Assembly (NCBI GenBank): GCA_002402295.1
Contig: DHFO01000064.1
Span: forward strand, 1 to 12,775
Reading direction: 5' to 3'
Length of the DNA: 12,775 nucleotides
DNA from: Caldiserica bacterium UBA4822
GTDB lineage: Bacteria > Caldisericota > Caldisericia > Cryosericales > Cryosericaceae
Position 1 is the first letter of the stretch, and the number at the start of each line of letters is the position of its first letter. Both the position numbers and the translations under genes were made by a program. Positions 1 to 7,128 of the stretch are shown one piece after another. Under the pieces are notes generated by a model, which worked only from the letters and a program-made list of their open reading frames with translations, was not told the DNA's origin and did no database searches.

Positions 1-47
1 TCTCATGGTCCCAAACCATGCGCGTTACCAAGCTACGCTACACCCCG
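1..47 (-). tRNA. tRNA-Pro (anticodon UGG), 5' part only
   Basis: Read on the minus strand from position 47, the sequence gives a 7-base acceptor 5' strand (CGGGGTG), TA, a 4-bp D stem GCGT/ACGC around an AGCTTGGTA loop, a single G, a 5-bp anticodon stem CATGG/CCATG and the loop TTTGGGA, whose central triplet is TGG. This reads proline codons. The bases fit the usual bacterial tRNA-Pro pattern. The window ends three bases into the variable loop, so the T arm, the acceptor 3' strand and any encoded CCA are not visible. It lies 33 bases downstream of rdgB on the same strand. Confidence 0.93.
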
Positions 48-56
48 AGCATTAAG

Positions 57-84
57 AGAATACACGCAATCAGCCAGAAATCAA
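57..84 (-). promoter_or_regulatory. Putative sigma70-type promoter for tRNA-Pro
   Basis: On the minus strand TTGATT (84-79) is followed after 16 bases by TATTCT (62-57), and the tRNA 5' end lies 9 bases further on. Each hexamer matches 4 of 6 consensus positions and the spacing is acceptable. The -35 box overlaps the rdgB stop codon, so the tRNA may be transcribed on its own as well as by read-through. The start site would give only a very short 5' leader. This is a motif match by eye. Confidence 0.45.
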
Positions 85-689
85 GGACGGAGGCTGTCTT
101 TCGACTCAAGCATAGACAGAAGACTCGCGATCGCCCGGGACCGATGGCTGATTCTGTCTTTCATCTGGGGCCCCATTTCGGCAAACGTGCTCGTATATCC
201 ATCGGGGACAAACAGCGGGTCGTACCCGAACCCTGACGTTCCATGAGGGTCAGGCCGTACAGTTCCATGCACACTTCCATACGCGGACACGCACTGCGGC
301 ATCCCAGGAAGAAACGCGACTATCCAGCATATGAACTGGCCATGCGCCAACGACGTCCCCTGGTCCAGAAGAAACCTGGACATGGCGGCCCGCTCTGAAA
401 GCCCTGCATATGAGAAGCGGGCCGAATGAACCCCGGGCACACGCCCGAACTCCTCCACTTCCAATCCCGAGTCATCTGCCAGAATGATGTCCGCACACTC
501 TCCTCGATACTGGTCGCGCCGAACGCCGGCAAAGGCCTTTCGATAGGCGTTCTGGTAGTAGGTTGCCCCGCACTCAACGACGTTGCTCACCTTGAGCGGC
601 TCGACCACCAGATCATGCCCTAGAATTGCCAGAATACTCCGAAACTCCTGCACCTTGTGTCTGTTGCCGGTGACAACCCTTAGTTTCAA
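81..689 (-). CDS. rdgB: XTP/dITP diphosphatase (RdgB/HAM1 family)
   Basis: A cytoplasmic house-cleaning enzyme that hydrolyses deaminated purine triphosphates (dITP, ITP, XTP) to the monophosphate and pyrophosphate, keeping them out of DNA and RNA. The 202-residue product has the family length and signatures: TGNRHK (7-12) for the phosphates, E39 in the segment matching the ETG motif of E. coli RdgB, DDSGLEV (72-78) with the metal/base aspartates, GFGYDP (153-158) and SHR (181-183) for base recognition. The usual glutamate of the ENA motif is Q46 here (YYQNA). The start is TTG at 689, overlapping the murI stop in a TTGA arrangement; a GAGG lies about 10 bases upstream. It is the last protein gene of the tightly packed group before tRNA-Pro. 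Confidence 0.95.
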   Translation of the reverse strand: MKLRVVTGNRHKVQEFRSILAILGHDLVVEPLKVSNVVECGATYYQNAYRKAFAGVRRDQYRGECADIILADDSGLEVEEFGRVPGVHSARFSYAGLSERAAMSRFLLDQGTSLAHGQFICWIVAFLPGMPQCVSAYGSVHGTVRPDPHGTSGFGYDPLFVPDGYTSTFAEMGPQMKDRISHRSRAIASLLSMLESKDSLRP

Positions 690-1474
690 ATGTCGGCGAC
701 CTCGACCGAATTCACGTAGTCGCCCAGGAACAGACGGGCTTTGTCAAGAAAATCGCCCGTATCGCCGGTTGTCAGGAATCTATCCGGGTGACCAGTCAGA
801 GCTCTCAGCCGACACCCCTCGAGGACCAACCCCACTTCGTAGGCAAGCTCCTTGCTGGGGTCGACAATCTTGACAGAAGAGCCAAGAATGCTCTCCATAA
901 GTCGTGTAAGAAAGGGAAAGTGGGTGCATCCGAGGACAAGCGTGTCCGCACCGAACTCGTGAACTGGCTTCAGAACATCCGAAGCATAGTCCGTGACGTC
1001 ACGGCCATCGATCGTTCCGGCCTCTACAAGATTGACCAGCTCCTGGGACTGCAACTCTATCATGTCTACAGTAGGGTCGAGCAGGCTCATGGCGCGGAGA
1101 TACCCATGCCGGCGGGCAGTTCCCGGCGTGGACAGTACGGCTACCCTGTTGTTACGCGTTGCCAGTTGTGCGCTCTTGACACCAGCGGATATCATGCCAA
1201 GCACGGGTACACTCACGCGCTGCTGAATGTCAGGGAAGATAGCGCTGGAGGCAGTATTGCACGCAACTACCACAATACGCGCCCCATGCTGCTCCAGGTA
1301 TTCAATGATCGCAGTCGCTCTTTCTATCACCTGCTCGCGGGGCTTCGTGCCGTACGGAAAGAACCGCGAGTCGGCAACGTACATGATTGCTTCTCTTGGA
1401 AGCCTGTTCTTCAACTCTCGTACGACCGCCAGTCCGCCAACCCCGGAATCGAACACGCCAACATATGAGTCCAT
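686..1474 (-). CDS. murI: Glutamate racemase
   Basis: Interconverts L- and D-glutamate without a cofactor, supplying D-Glu for the peptidoglycan stem peptide in the cytoplasm. The 262-residue protein carries the expected marks: the FDSGVGG loop (8-14) with D9 and S10, the first catalytic cysteine C72 in ACNTAS, and the second, C183, in LGCTHFPFL. These are close to the positions of C74 and C185 in B. subtilis RacE. The ATG at 1474 is preceded by AAGGA with a 5-base spacing, and this site lies inside the last codons of the amidase gene, which ends 2 bases before murI. The stop overlaps the rdgB start by 4 bases. Adjacency to an amidase gene fits a wall-synthesis and remodelling role for this part of the operon. 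Confidence 0.96.
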   Translation of the reverse strand: MDSYVGVFDSGVGGLAVVRELKNRLPREAIMYVADSRFFPYGTKPREQVIERATAIIEYLEQHGARIVVVACNTASSAIFPDIQQRVSVPVLGMISAGVKSAQLATRNNRVAVLSTPGTARRHGYLRAMSLLDPTVDMIELQSQELVNLVEAGTIDGRDVTDYASDVLKPVHEFGADTLVLGCTHFPFLTRLMESILGSSVKIVDPSKELAYEVGLVLEGCRLRALTGHPDRFLTTGDTGDFLDKARLFLGDYVNSVEVADI

Positions 1475-1476
1475 GC

Positions 1477-4203
1477 TTATCCTTCCATCAAAAGAGATTC
1501 AATGACAGCGTCCACGATAGCCTGCGCGGCTTTCTGCTGACCCACATCGCTCTTGAGTAAGCGTTCGCCCGAGACAGTGTCTAAGTCGACACATTCTACG
1601 AGCACTCCTGGCATCGCCAACGTTGCACCAACCTGTTCCAGCGATGTCCTTCGTATGCCAAGGTCAGGCCTGCCAAGAGCCGCGACGAGCGTTTCTTGAA
1701 AGATCTGAGCAACATGCAGGGAACCCTGGTTCCAGTAGTATGTGCTGGTACCCACCGCATCGACGGCGGTATCGGCGACGCTCTGGTGAATTGAGACAAA
1801 CAGGTCTCCCGCGCACGCGTTCGCAATCAGGGTACGGTCCCTGGCGTCAGGCCCAGTCACACCGTCTTCCGAGGTCCGCGTCAGGACTACTCTGGCACCG
1901 GCAGCCTCAAGAAGCTCACTCACCTTGAGTGCTACGGCAAGATCCGCGGCAGATTCAGCGAGCCCAGTCGGCCCGATGCCGCCGTGATCGAAGGTACCAA
2001 CAGCACCCGGACCGCCATGGCCCGCGTCCACAACGATCGTCCTGCCCACTAGTGCCCCAGATGCAGCAGGACCAAGCGCCAACACGAGGTTCTGCGGTGA
2101 AGACGTACTGACCTTCACCTGTGAGGCAGGGGCACGAACGTGCACGATGACCGCAGGCGGTCGTTCTCCTAACCGAGGCCTTGCCGACACCAATGCCCAC
2201 TGGGTCAGCGGCTGCGCCCCTTGCAGTTTGACGGCAGAGGACCCCTTCACCTCAAAGGTGCACGACGTCGCATCTCCTGTCTTCGAAATCCGCAACGGCA
2301 ATGTAGACGCAAGAGTCACGCTCGCAGTGGTACCTGTACCCGAAACGGTCATCGACGTAATCACAGGATCCATGTAGATAGCGCCGGCATCCAAGGTCGC
2401 TTCCAGCCCGAACATGTGGGCAGCAGTGGCTACCGGCACATAGAGCAGCCCATTCAGCAAGTGTGGTGGTGCGGCCATTTCTTCTCCCCAGTGACTGGCG
2501 CCCTGCGCGATCTTCAGCGTGCGTAGTCCCTCTTTCAGAACATACTGGCGGTCCTGAATCGTCAGGCTGGTCTGCTGGTTGGTTGCATCCCAGGACAACG
2601 CTAGTCCGAACCTTGCCGCCAGGTCCGCAAGAGGAACACCCGTGGCACCGTCGGCAAAGAACGTCTCCTCACTCCCGGCGAGGAGCTGGTTGTCAAGAAA
2701 GACGGCTTTCGGCGACACCTTCTCGCCCGCCGTACTGATCACTACGTTCACTGTCGAGCTCGTGCTCGAGTGTGTTTGTGTGAAAGACCCTCCCTTGAGG
2801 TAGATGAGAATCTTGGAGACAAACCCAGCCGACGTCGCCCAGACCCGTATGGTGGAAACCTGGCCCGTGGGAATCCCTGAGATTGCCGTCTGAGCAGACT
2901 GCACGAGCCTTGGCAGGCTCACTTCAAGACGTTCCGGGTCGTGTGCTTTCACGACCGAGAGACCAGTCTTGTCCCCCTCGATGTACATTGTCACCGAGGT
3001 CCACCCGTTCGACGAAGTAGACTCAATTCCCGTGAGACTGCACACGGCACCGCCCGGACTCACTCCACCGATCGTTGTCGTTCCCGACACAGGCATCCAG
3101 TCCGTGAGTGAGTCGGTGGAAGCCAGCTGGACAAAGATGGTCTTTCCGTCCGTTGCAACTCCGACAATTGACCGCCCCTTGTCGACTTCGTGTCCAGTAC
3201 TACTCTCGGACAACGGAGCCGCGACAGCTCCAACGGTTGTATCAACGGCTAGCACGTTCTTGCCGACTGTCGCAACCATAAGCGCAGCTGGAATCTGCTC
3301 ATGAGAACTGAGCACAGATGCGTTCACCCAGCCAGACGTTTCCTGGCAAGTCACGCGACACCACGTTTCCTTCTGGCTGTTCAGACAGTAGCCAGAAACC
3401 GAGACCGCTGTTCCTGCTGCATAGCTCCCCACACGTCCGTACAAAACCGATGGTCCATCACGCACGACGGCCGCTTCCACCAGCCTCGAGGCCAAAGGCA
3501 GCTTCGGCTTCCACAACCCGAGGAGGGAAGAACGCGTCCAGGTTGCTGGGGATGAAGGCGGTGCAGAGACGGACTGAACCTTGACGACCCACGAAGCAAC
3601 GAAGCCAGTGGTCTGCTTGATCTTCAGGGAGGTGCAGTCGACTTTGTACCACAGCTTCCCAGAACTGTCCTTCGCCTCGGAAAGAATGCGGAGAGAGGTT
3701 CGAGCCCTGATGGTTGTCAGTCTGGCGTAGGATGTTCCCGGGCCGCTGCGCAGTGATGTTCCGTCTTCAACGGCCACCGCGTACCTGGCACTCGCTGTAC
3801 TTGTACTGTTGCTCGATGGCTTGGATGTCGCCGTACTTGGAGACGAAGCCGAGCTTGCAGGCAAAGTCGTCGGTGTGGAAGGAGACGTTGTCGCTGGACT
3901 GGATGCCGACGCCGGAGTGTAGCTGACCAGCCATCCGGCGACATATGCTGTCTTCGTTGTGTCAACATGAACTCTGTACCATGTCCTGCCCGATGTATCC
4001 TTCGCAGTGCCGTCAACCTCGAACTTCTCGCCCTTGTGGCCAACACGTACGATACTGTAGGACGTGCCAGCCCCTGAACGCAGGTTCGCCTCATCCACAA
4101 CCGTCACTGTGGCCGGGGCCGCCACACTACGGACGACTGACGGCACAAGCAGGACTGCGGCGAGGACAAGGGAACAAACCATGCGTATCACTCGTCTGCT
4201 CAT
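1477..4203 (-). CDS. Secreted multidomain N-acetylmuramoyl-L-alanine amidase (SH3b, AMIN-like, Amidase_3)
   Basis: Predicted zinc amidase that cuts the bond between muramic acid and the stem peptide in peptidoglycan, acting outside the membrane. In order: a signal peptide (about 1-29, RR then a hydrophobic core); SH3b 1 (about 32-95); a Ser/Thr/Pro-rich linker (96-139); SH3b 2 (about 140-209), clearly similar to the first (LRSGPGTSY against LRSGAGTSY); a weaker SH3b 3 (about 240-298); AMIN-like beta-rich regions (about 400-490 and 615-710) flanking a copper-amine-oxidase-N-like domain (about 498-612); and Amidase_3 (721-908). Zinc ligands H729 (DAGHGG), E750 (GLAES) and H806 (SIHQS) and catalytic E870 (VLVEC) are all present; the usual Asn two residues after the last His is Ser. 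At 908 residues it is long for the family. The ATG overlaps the smpB stop (ATGA). The AMIN and CuAO-like calls are by fold pattern and less certain than the catalytic domain. Confidence 0.93.
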   Translation of the reverse strand: MSRRVIRMVCSLVLAAVLLVPSVVRSVAAPATVTVVDEANLRSGAGTSYSIVRVGHKGEKFEVDGTAKDTSGRTWYRVHVDTTKTAYVAGWLVSYTPASASSPATTSPSTPTTLPASSASSPSTATSKPSSNSTSTASARYAVAVEDGTSLRSGPGTSYARLTTIRARTSLRILSEAKDSSGKLWYKVDCTSLKIKQTTGFVASWVVKVQSVSAPPSSPATWTRSSLLGLWKPKLPLASRLVEAAVVRDGPSVLYGRVGSYAAGTAVSVSGYCLNSQKETWCRVTCQETSGWVNASVLSSHEQIPAALMVATVGKNVLAVDTTVGAVAAPLSESSTGHEVDKGRSIVGVATDGKTIFVQLASTDSLTDWMPVSGTTTIGGVSPGGAVCSLTGIESTSSNGWTSVTMYIEGDKTGLSVVKAHDPERLEVSLPRLVQSAQTAISGIPTGQVSTIRVWATSAGFVSKILIYLKGGSFTQTHSSTSSTVNVVISTAGEKVSPKAVFLDNQLLAGSEETFFADGATGVPLADLAARFGLALSWDATNQQTSLTIQDRQYVLKEGLRTLKIAQGASHWGEEMAAPPHLLNGLLYVPVATAAHMFGLEATLDAGAIYMDPVITSMTVSGTGTTASVTLASTLPLRISKTGDATSCTFEVKGSSAVKLQGAQPLTQWALVSARPRLGERPPAVIVHVRAPASQVKVSTSSPQNLVLALGPAASGALVGRTIVVDAGHGGPGAVGTFDHGGIGPTGLAESAADLAVALKVSELLEAAGARVVLTRTSEDGVTGPDARDRTLIANACAGDLFVSIHQSVADTAVDAVGTSTYYWNQGSLHVAQIFQETLVAALGRPDLGIRRTSLEQVGATLAMPGVLVECVDLDTVSGERLLKSDVGQQKAAQAIVDAVIESLLMEG

Positions 4204-4652
4204 CGCATGTACCCCCGGATTTCCCGGTCTACCCGCTTTCTCTCTGACTCCTCGCGGGAGCCCTTGGTCGTCAAGAACTTCCCTGCGACGAGATCCACCT
4301 TAATCAGACCTCCGTCCGTGAGTACCAGCGCGGCTGGTACAACGGTAAGTCCCTGTTGGCTTATCAATGTGGCCAGCCTCGTCAATTCATGGCGATGCAG
4401 TAGGAGTCTCCTCCGCCGCTTGAGTTCGCTATCCGGCACATCAGCAAACGCGTACGGTCCAATCGACATCTGCACCAGAAACAGTTCGTGCCCATAGAAT
4501 CTGCAGTAGGAATCCCCGAAGGAGAACGTGTGCGAACGAATCGCCTTCACCTCCCAGCCACGCAGTTCCATGCCCGCCTGGAGACGTTCGACAGTCCTAA
4601 AGTTGTGCTGTATCCTCTTATTCGAGGTAATGATTCCGGGCTTACTGGCCAT
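4200..4652 (-). CDS. smpB: SsrA-binding protein SmpB
   Basis: Binds tmRNA and delivers it to stalled ribosomes for trans-translation. The 150-residue protein shows the OB-fold landmarks in order: NKRIQHNF (11-18), QAGMELRGWEVKAIR (25-39), the basic RRRRLLLH (79-86), GLTVVP (101-106), LVAGKF (121-126) and a charged C-terminal tail ending REIRGYMR. The sequence is divergent: the usual DKR of the tail start is replaced by TKGS. I chose ATG at 4652 rather than the in-frame start at 4748, because MASKPGIITSNKR matches the normal N-terminus and the longer form adds a Cys/Arg-rich stretch lying wholly inside the upstream gene. It overlaps the pseudouridine synthase gene by 11 bases and the amidase gene by 4. 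tmRNA itself is not in this window. Confidence 0.92.
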   Translation of the reverse strand: MASKPGIITSNKRIQHNFRTVERLQAGMELRGWEVKAIRSHTFSFGDSYCRFYGHELFLVQMSIGPYAFADVPDSELKRRRRLLLHRHELTRLATLISQQGLTVVPAALVLTDGGLIKVDLVAGKFLTTKGSREESERKRVDREIRGYMR

Positions 4653-5364
4653 AATCGCGCGCGAGCACTCCCAGCACGGACTTGAAATCCTCGGGCAGCG
4701 CGGCGACGGCACACACCTGCGTTCCCGTCGCAGGAGAAACAAACGCAAGGGCGAACGAGTGCAGCATCTGCCGCTTCACATCAATGCCCGACTGAGCTCT
4801 GTACCCATAAGTATAGTCACCAAGCACAGGATGTCCAATGTACGAGCAGTGAACCCGGATCTGGTGAGTCCTGCCAGTCTGTATGGTCACACGAAGGAGA
4901 GAAGCACGCGTCGAAAAACTGCGGATGACTTCGAAACTGGTTCTCGAGGGTCTCCCCGAACTGTCCGCCTGACGCAGCAGCAGTCCGTGCGATCGCAGTG
5001 CTCCTATGGGAACGTCGATCCACCCGCGCTTTTCGGTGAAGGTACCGCTCACAAGTGCGACGTATTCCTTGTTCGCGGTATGCTCTCCGATCTGGCCGTG
5101 CAGTGACAACCAGGCACGCGCTGACCGAGCGAGCACCATAACGCCGCTCGTATCCTTGTCCAGTCGATGAACAACCCCGGGTACTTCGGCCTCAGTTCCG
5201 GCATAGAGGCTCACGCCAGCTGCAAGAACTACTCCGCTCAAAGTCCCGGCGACCTGGCCTGGCTTTGTCATAACGGCAAGACCCGATGGCTTGTTCACAA
5301 TGATCGTGTCGTCATCGAGGTAAAGAACGGGTACCACGAACCCCTCTGCCTCAAGCTCCTGCAC
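4642..5364 (-). CDS. RluA/RluD-family pseudouridine synthase without S4 domain
   Basis: Isomerises specific uridines to pseudouridine in structured RNA, in the cytoplasm; the position next to lspA is a frequent one for the 23S rRNA enzyme RluD. The core is intact: VNKPSGLAV (23-31), HRLDKDTSG (66-74) with catalytic D69, NKEYVALV (97-104) and the GRTHQIRVH RNA-binding motif near 164-172. At 240 residues it lacks the N-terminal S4 domain typical of RluD, and no room for it exists because lspA ends inside the first codons. The start given is GTG at 5364 (14-base overlap with lspA); a second in-frame GTG at 5337, behind AGAGGGG, is a real alternative and would leave the catalytic core intact. RNA target unknown. 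Confidence 0.9.
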   Translation of the reverse strand: MQELEAEGFVVPVLYLDDDTIIVNKPSGLAVMTKPGQVAGTLSGVVLAAGVSLYAGTEAEVPGVVHRLDKDTSGVMVLARSARAWLSLHGQIGEHTANKEYVALVSGTFTEKRGWIDVPIGALRSHGLLLRQADSSGRPSRTSFEVIRSFSTRASLLRVTIQTGRTHQIRVHCSYIGHPVLGDYTYGYRAQSGIDVKRQMLHSFALAFVSPATGTQVCAVAALPEDFKSVLGVLARDYGQ

Positions 5365-5818
5365 GGTACCCCCACCGCCCTGGGAACATTAGGGCCAACC
5401 CGCACAGTATCGCGCCAGCAGTCACAAGACAATCAGCGACATTGAATACGGACCAGCCGCGAACCCAGAAAAAGTCGGTCACCTGCCCCGTCGCAACTCG
5501 GTCGATGAAGTTGCCAAGAAATCCCGCAAGAATCAGGAGGAATCCGGCGGCCAGGCCGCGCTCTCCGTGGCGCGCCGCCCACGTCAGAGCCAGCGCCACG
5601 ATGGTGCCCAGCAGTGCATTGACCGGTAGAATCCAGCGGCTGTCGCCGAACAGACCAAATGCGACTCCTGTGTTCATCGTCAGTACCAAGCCAAAGGGAC
5701 CGGCGATTCTGGGGCGACCCGCAAGTACAAGACGTGCCACATACTTGGTTCCCTGGTCTAGCAGAACCAGGACACACACAAGCGCTGTTGAACGGATGAT
5801 CATGACTGGCTTGCTCAC
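5351..5818 (-). CDS. lspA: Lipoprotein signal peptidase (signal peptidase II)
   Basis: Membrane aspartyl protease that removes the signal peptide from diacylglyceryl-modified prolipoproteins. The 155 residues form about four membrane helices (roughly 7-24, 62-82, 87-104 and 127-146). Conserved residues are in place: D21 in LDQGTK, N103 and D106 in GNFIDR, and N126, A128 and D129 in FNVADC; D106 and D129 correspond to the catalytic pair. The start is GTG at 5818, forming a GTGA overlap with the yggU stop, so translation is probably coupled. Substrates would include peptide-binding lipoproteins of Dpp-type transporters, though none is encoded here. The lspA-rluD adjacency is conserved in many Gram-positive bacteria. 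Confidence 0.96.
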   Translation of the reverse strand: MSKPVMIIRSTALVCVLVLLDQGTKYVARLVLAGRPRIAGPFGLVLTMNTGVAFGLFGDSRWILPVNALLGTIVALALTWAARHGERGLAAGFLLILAGFLGNFIDRVATGQVTDFFWVRGWSVFNVADCLVTAGAILCGLALMFPGRWGYRAGA

Positions 5819-6054
5819 AAGGACTCCTTCGGGGTATCAATACCAACGATCTCAACGCGCTTATCACGCGCCGTATGCCCCTCGACGATATGGACGCGAG
5901 CAGGCGATACATGAAACCAGGCAGCCAGCACATGGACGAGCTCCTCGTTTGCTCTCCCGTCCGTCGCTCTTGCATGCACATGAACTCTCCAGGGATCCCC
6001 CGGCACCACGTCCGAGCGGCTACTGCCCGGAGTCACGTGAACACGGATGTGCAT
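5815..6054 (-). CDS. yggU: DUF167/YggU family protein
   Basis: A small cytoplasmic alpha/beta protein of the DUF167 family, whose function is not established. Recognition rests on VHVTPGSSRSDVV (5-17), the ARATDGRANEELV segment matching the family's APPxxGKAN motif, and HTARDKRVEI near the C-terminus, matching the family's tSrxKxvxI. I chose ATG at 6054 (79 residues) because GGAGGTG lies just upstream and the family normally begins at this point; an in-frame ATG at 6087 would add 11 residues (MGGPVVFDGGA) but its region lies inside a hairpin. The stop overlaps the lspA start by 4 bases. In E. coli yggU sits next to yggS, yggT and rdgB, three names of which two recur in this window. Confidence 0.88.
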   Translation of the reverse strand: MHIRVHVTPGSSRSDVVPGDPWRVHVHARATDGRANEELVHVLAAWFHVSPARVHIVEGHTARDKRVEIVGIDTPKESL

Positions 6055-6056
6055 GG

Positions 6057-6063
6057 CACCTCC
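6057..6063 (-). promoter_or_regulatory. Ribosome binding site deciding the yggU start
   Basis: GGAGGTG on the minus strand lies 2 bases (4 from its GGAGG core) before the ATG at 6054. It supports that start over the upstream in-frame ATG at 6087, which has no comparable site. Confidence 0.7.
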
Positions 6064-6074
6064 ATCGAACACCA

Positions 6075-6114
6075 CTGGGCCGCCCATCCCAACAACCGGG
6101 GAAAGACGGCCCAG
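6075..6114 (-). repeat. Inverted repeat / hairpin between dppF and yggU
   Basis: An exact 8-bp inverted repeat, CTGGGCCG at one arm (6107-6114, read on the minus strand) and CGGCCCAG at the other (6075-6082), separated by 24 bases. Inside, TCCC and GGGA can extend the structure after an internal loop, closing an 8-base loop. No T run follows on the minus strand, so it is not a canonical intrinsic terminator. It may act as a processing site, a leaky terminator or an RNA stabiliser between the transporter genes and the yggU group. Confidence 0.5.
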
Positions 6115-6134
6115 GACGGCAGCTTTAGCAGCAA

Positions 6135-7109
6135 CTACTTCTTCGTCAGGAGATGGCAGGACACGGTGTGACCCGGAGACACTTCAACTGCTGCCGGCTC
6201 CTGCTCCTTGCACACAGGCATCGCGTAGGGGCACCGAGTGCGGAAGTGGCAGCCGGATGGCGGATTGACCGGGGACGGGACATCTCCCTGAAGAATGATC
6301 CGCTCACGCTTGACCTCAGGGTCTGGAACCGGGACTGCCGACAGCAGCGCCTGGGTATACGGGTGCAGCGGATGGTCAAACAGCTCATCGTTCTCAGCTG
6401 TTTCAACTACCTTTCCAAGGTACATGACTGCAACGCGGTCCGACATATGGCGCACGACGGCAAGGTCATGGGCAATGAACAGGTATGTCAGGTTCAGACG
6501 TTGCTGCAGCTCCTGCAGCAGGTTTATGATCTGTGACTGGATGGAGACGTCCAGCGCTGAGATCGGTTCATCCAGCACAAGGAGTTCCGGGTTCAGAATC
6601 AGCGCGCGTGCTATACCGATGCGCTGTCTCTGGCCGCCGGAGAACTCATGCGGGTAACGCTTCTCATACTCGGGCCGGAGGCCTACCGTTTCCATCATCG
6701 CCGTTACTGCCTTGCGCCGTTCACGCCGCAACCCCACATTATGGACATCAAGAGGTTCCTGAATGATGTCACCAACAGGCATGCGAGGATTCAGCGAACC
6801 ATAGGGGTCCTGGAACATGATCTGCATGTTGCGGCGCAGAGGTCGCATCTGGTTGGGAGTCAACTTCGTAATGTCCTTGCCCTTGTAAACAATCTTGCCG
6901 GCTGTCGGCTGCAGCAACTTCAGTACAGTACGCCCCGCTGTCGTCTTTCCTGACCCGGATTCACCAACCAGGCTCAACGTTTCGCCCTGGTTGATGAAAA
7001 AGTCGATGCCGTCAACCGCCTTGACCGATGCGACGGTGGTGCTGAAGACGCCGCCCTTTACGGGGAACCACTTCTTGAGGTTCTGGACTTCTACAAGTCT
7101 GGTAGCCAT
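6135..7109 (-). CDS. dppF: Peptide ABC transporter ATP-binding protein (DppF/OppF type)
   Basis: One of two ATPase subunits driving di-/oligopeptide import, on the inner face of the membrane. The 324-residue protein has Walker A GESGSGKTT (49-57), Q-loop Q100, the ABC signature FSGGQ (156-160), Walker B LLVLDE (176-181) with catalytic E181, and H-loop H214, followed by the C-terminal oligopeptide-transporter extension with C287, C293, C300 and C318. In related dipeptide transporters these cysteines hold an iron-sulfur cluster. The start is ATG at 7109, behind GAGGAG with 8 bases spacing; the in-frame GTG at 7118 overlaps that site. It follows dppD by 19 bases. Substrate assignment to dipeptides rather than longer peptides, or nickel, is not possible from the ATPase. 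Confidence 0.93.
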   Translation of the reverse strand: MATRLVEVQNLKKWFPVKGGVFSTTVASVKAVDGIDFFINQGETLSLVGESGSGKTTAGRTVLKLLQPTAGKIVYKGKDITKLTPNQMRPLRRNMQIMFQDPYGSLNPRMPVGDIIQEPLDVHNVGLRRERRKAVTAMMETVGLRPEYEKRYPHEFSGGQRQRIGIARALILNPELLVLDEPISALDVSIQSQIINLLQELQQRLNLTYLFIAHDLAVVRHMSDRVAVMYLGKVVETAENDELFDHPLHPYTQALLSAVPVPDPEVKRERIILQGDVPSPVNPPSGCHFRTRCPYAMPVCKEQEPAAVEVSPGHTVSCHLLTKK

Positions 7110-7117
7110 TGTTGTCA

Positions 7118-7123
7118 CTCCTC
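7118..7123 (-). promoter_or_regulatory. Ribosome binding site deciding the dppF start
   Basis: GAGGAG on the minus strand, 8 bases before the ATG at 7109. The alternative in-frame GTG at 7118 uses the last G of this site and so is unlikely to be the start. Confidence 0.75.
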
Positions 7124-7128
7124 GCCGT

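Noticed and set aside
788..1468. 226-codon open frame on the plus strand opposite murI
   Set aside because: It is antisense to a complete glutamate racemase with all catalytic residues, and its translation shows no domain; such frames are common opposite GC-rich genes.
3786..3920. Low-complexity Ser/Thr/Pro stretch as a mobile or repeat element
   Set aside because: It is an in-frame flexible linker between two SH3b modules of the amidase with no exact DNA repeat unit visible.
4653..4748. N-terminal extension of smpB
   Set aside because: The extra 32 residues are Cys/Arg-rich, lie wholly within the preceding gene and have no counterpart in SmpB; ATG at 4652 fits the family start.
5442..6128. 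228-codon open frame on the plus strand opposite lspA and yggU
   Set aside because: Arg/Pro/Ser-rich shadow translation antisense to intact membrane protease and DUF167 genes.
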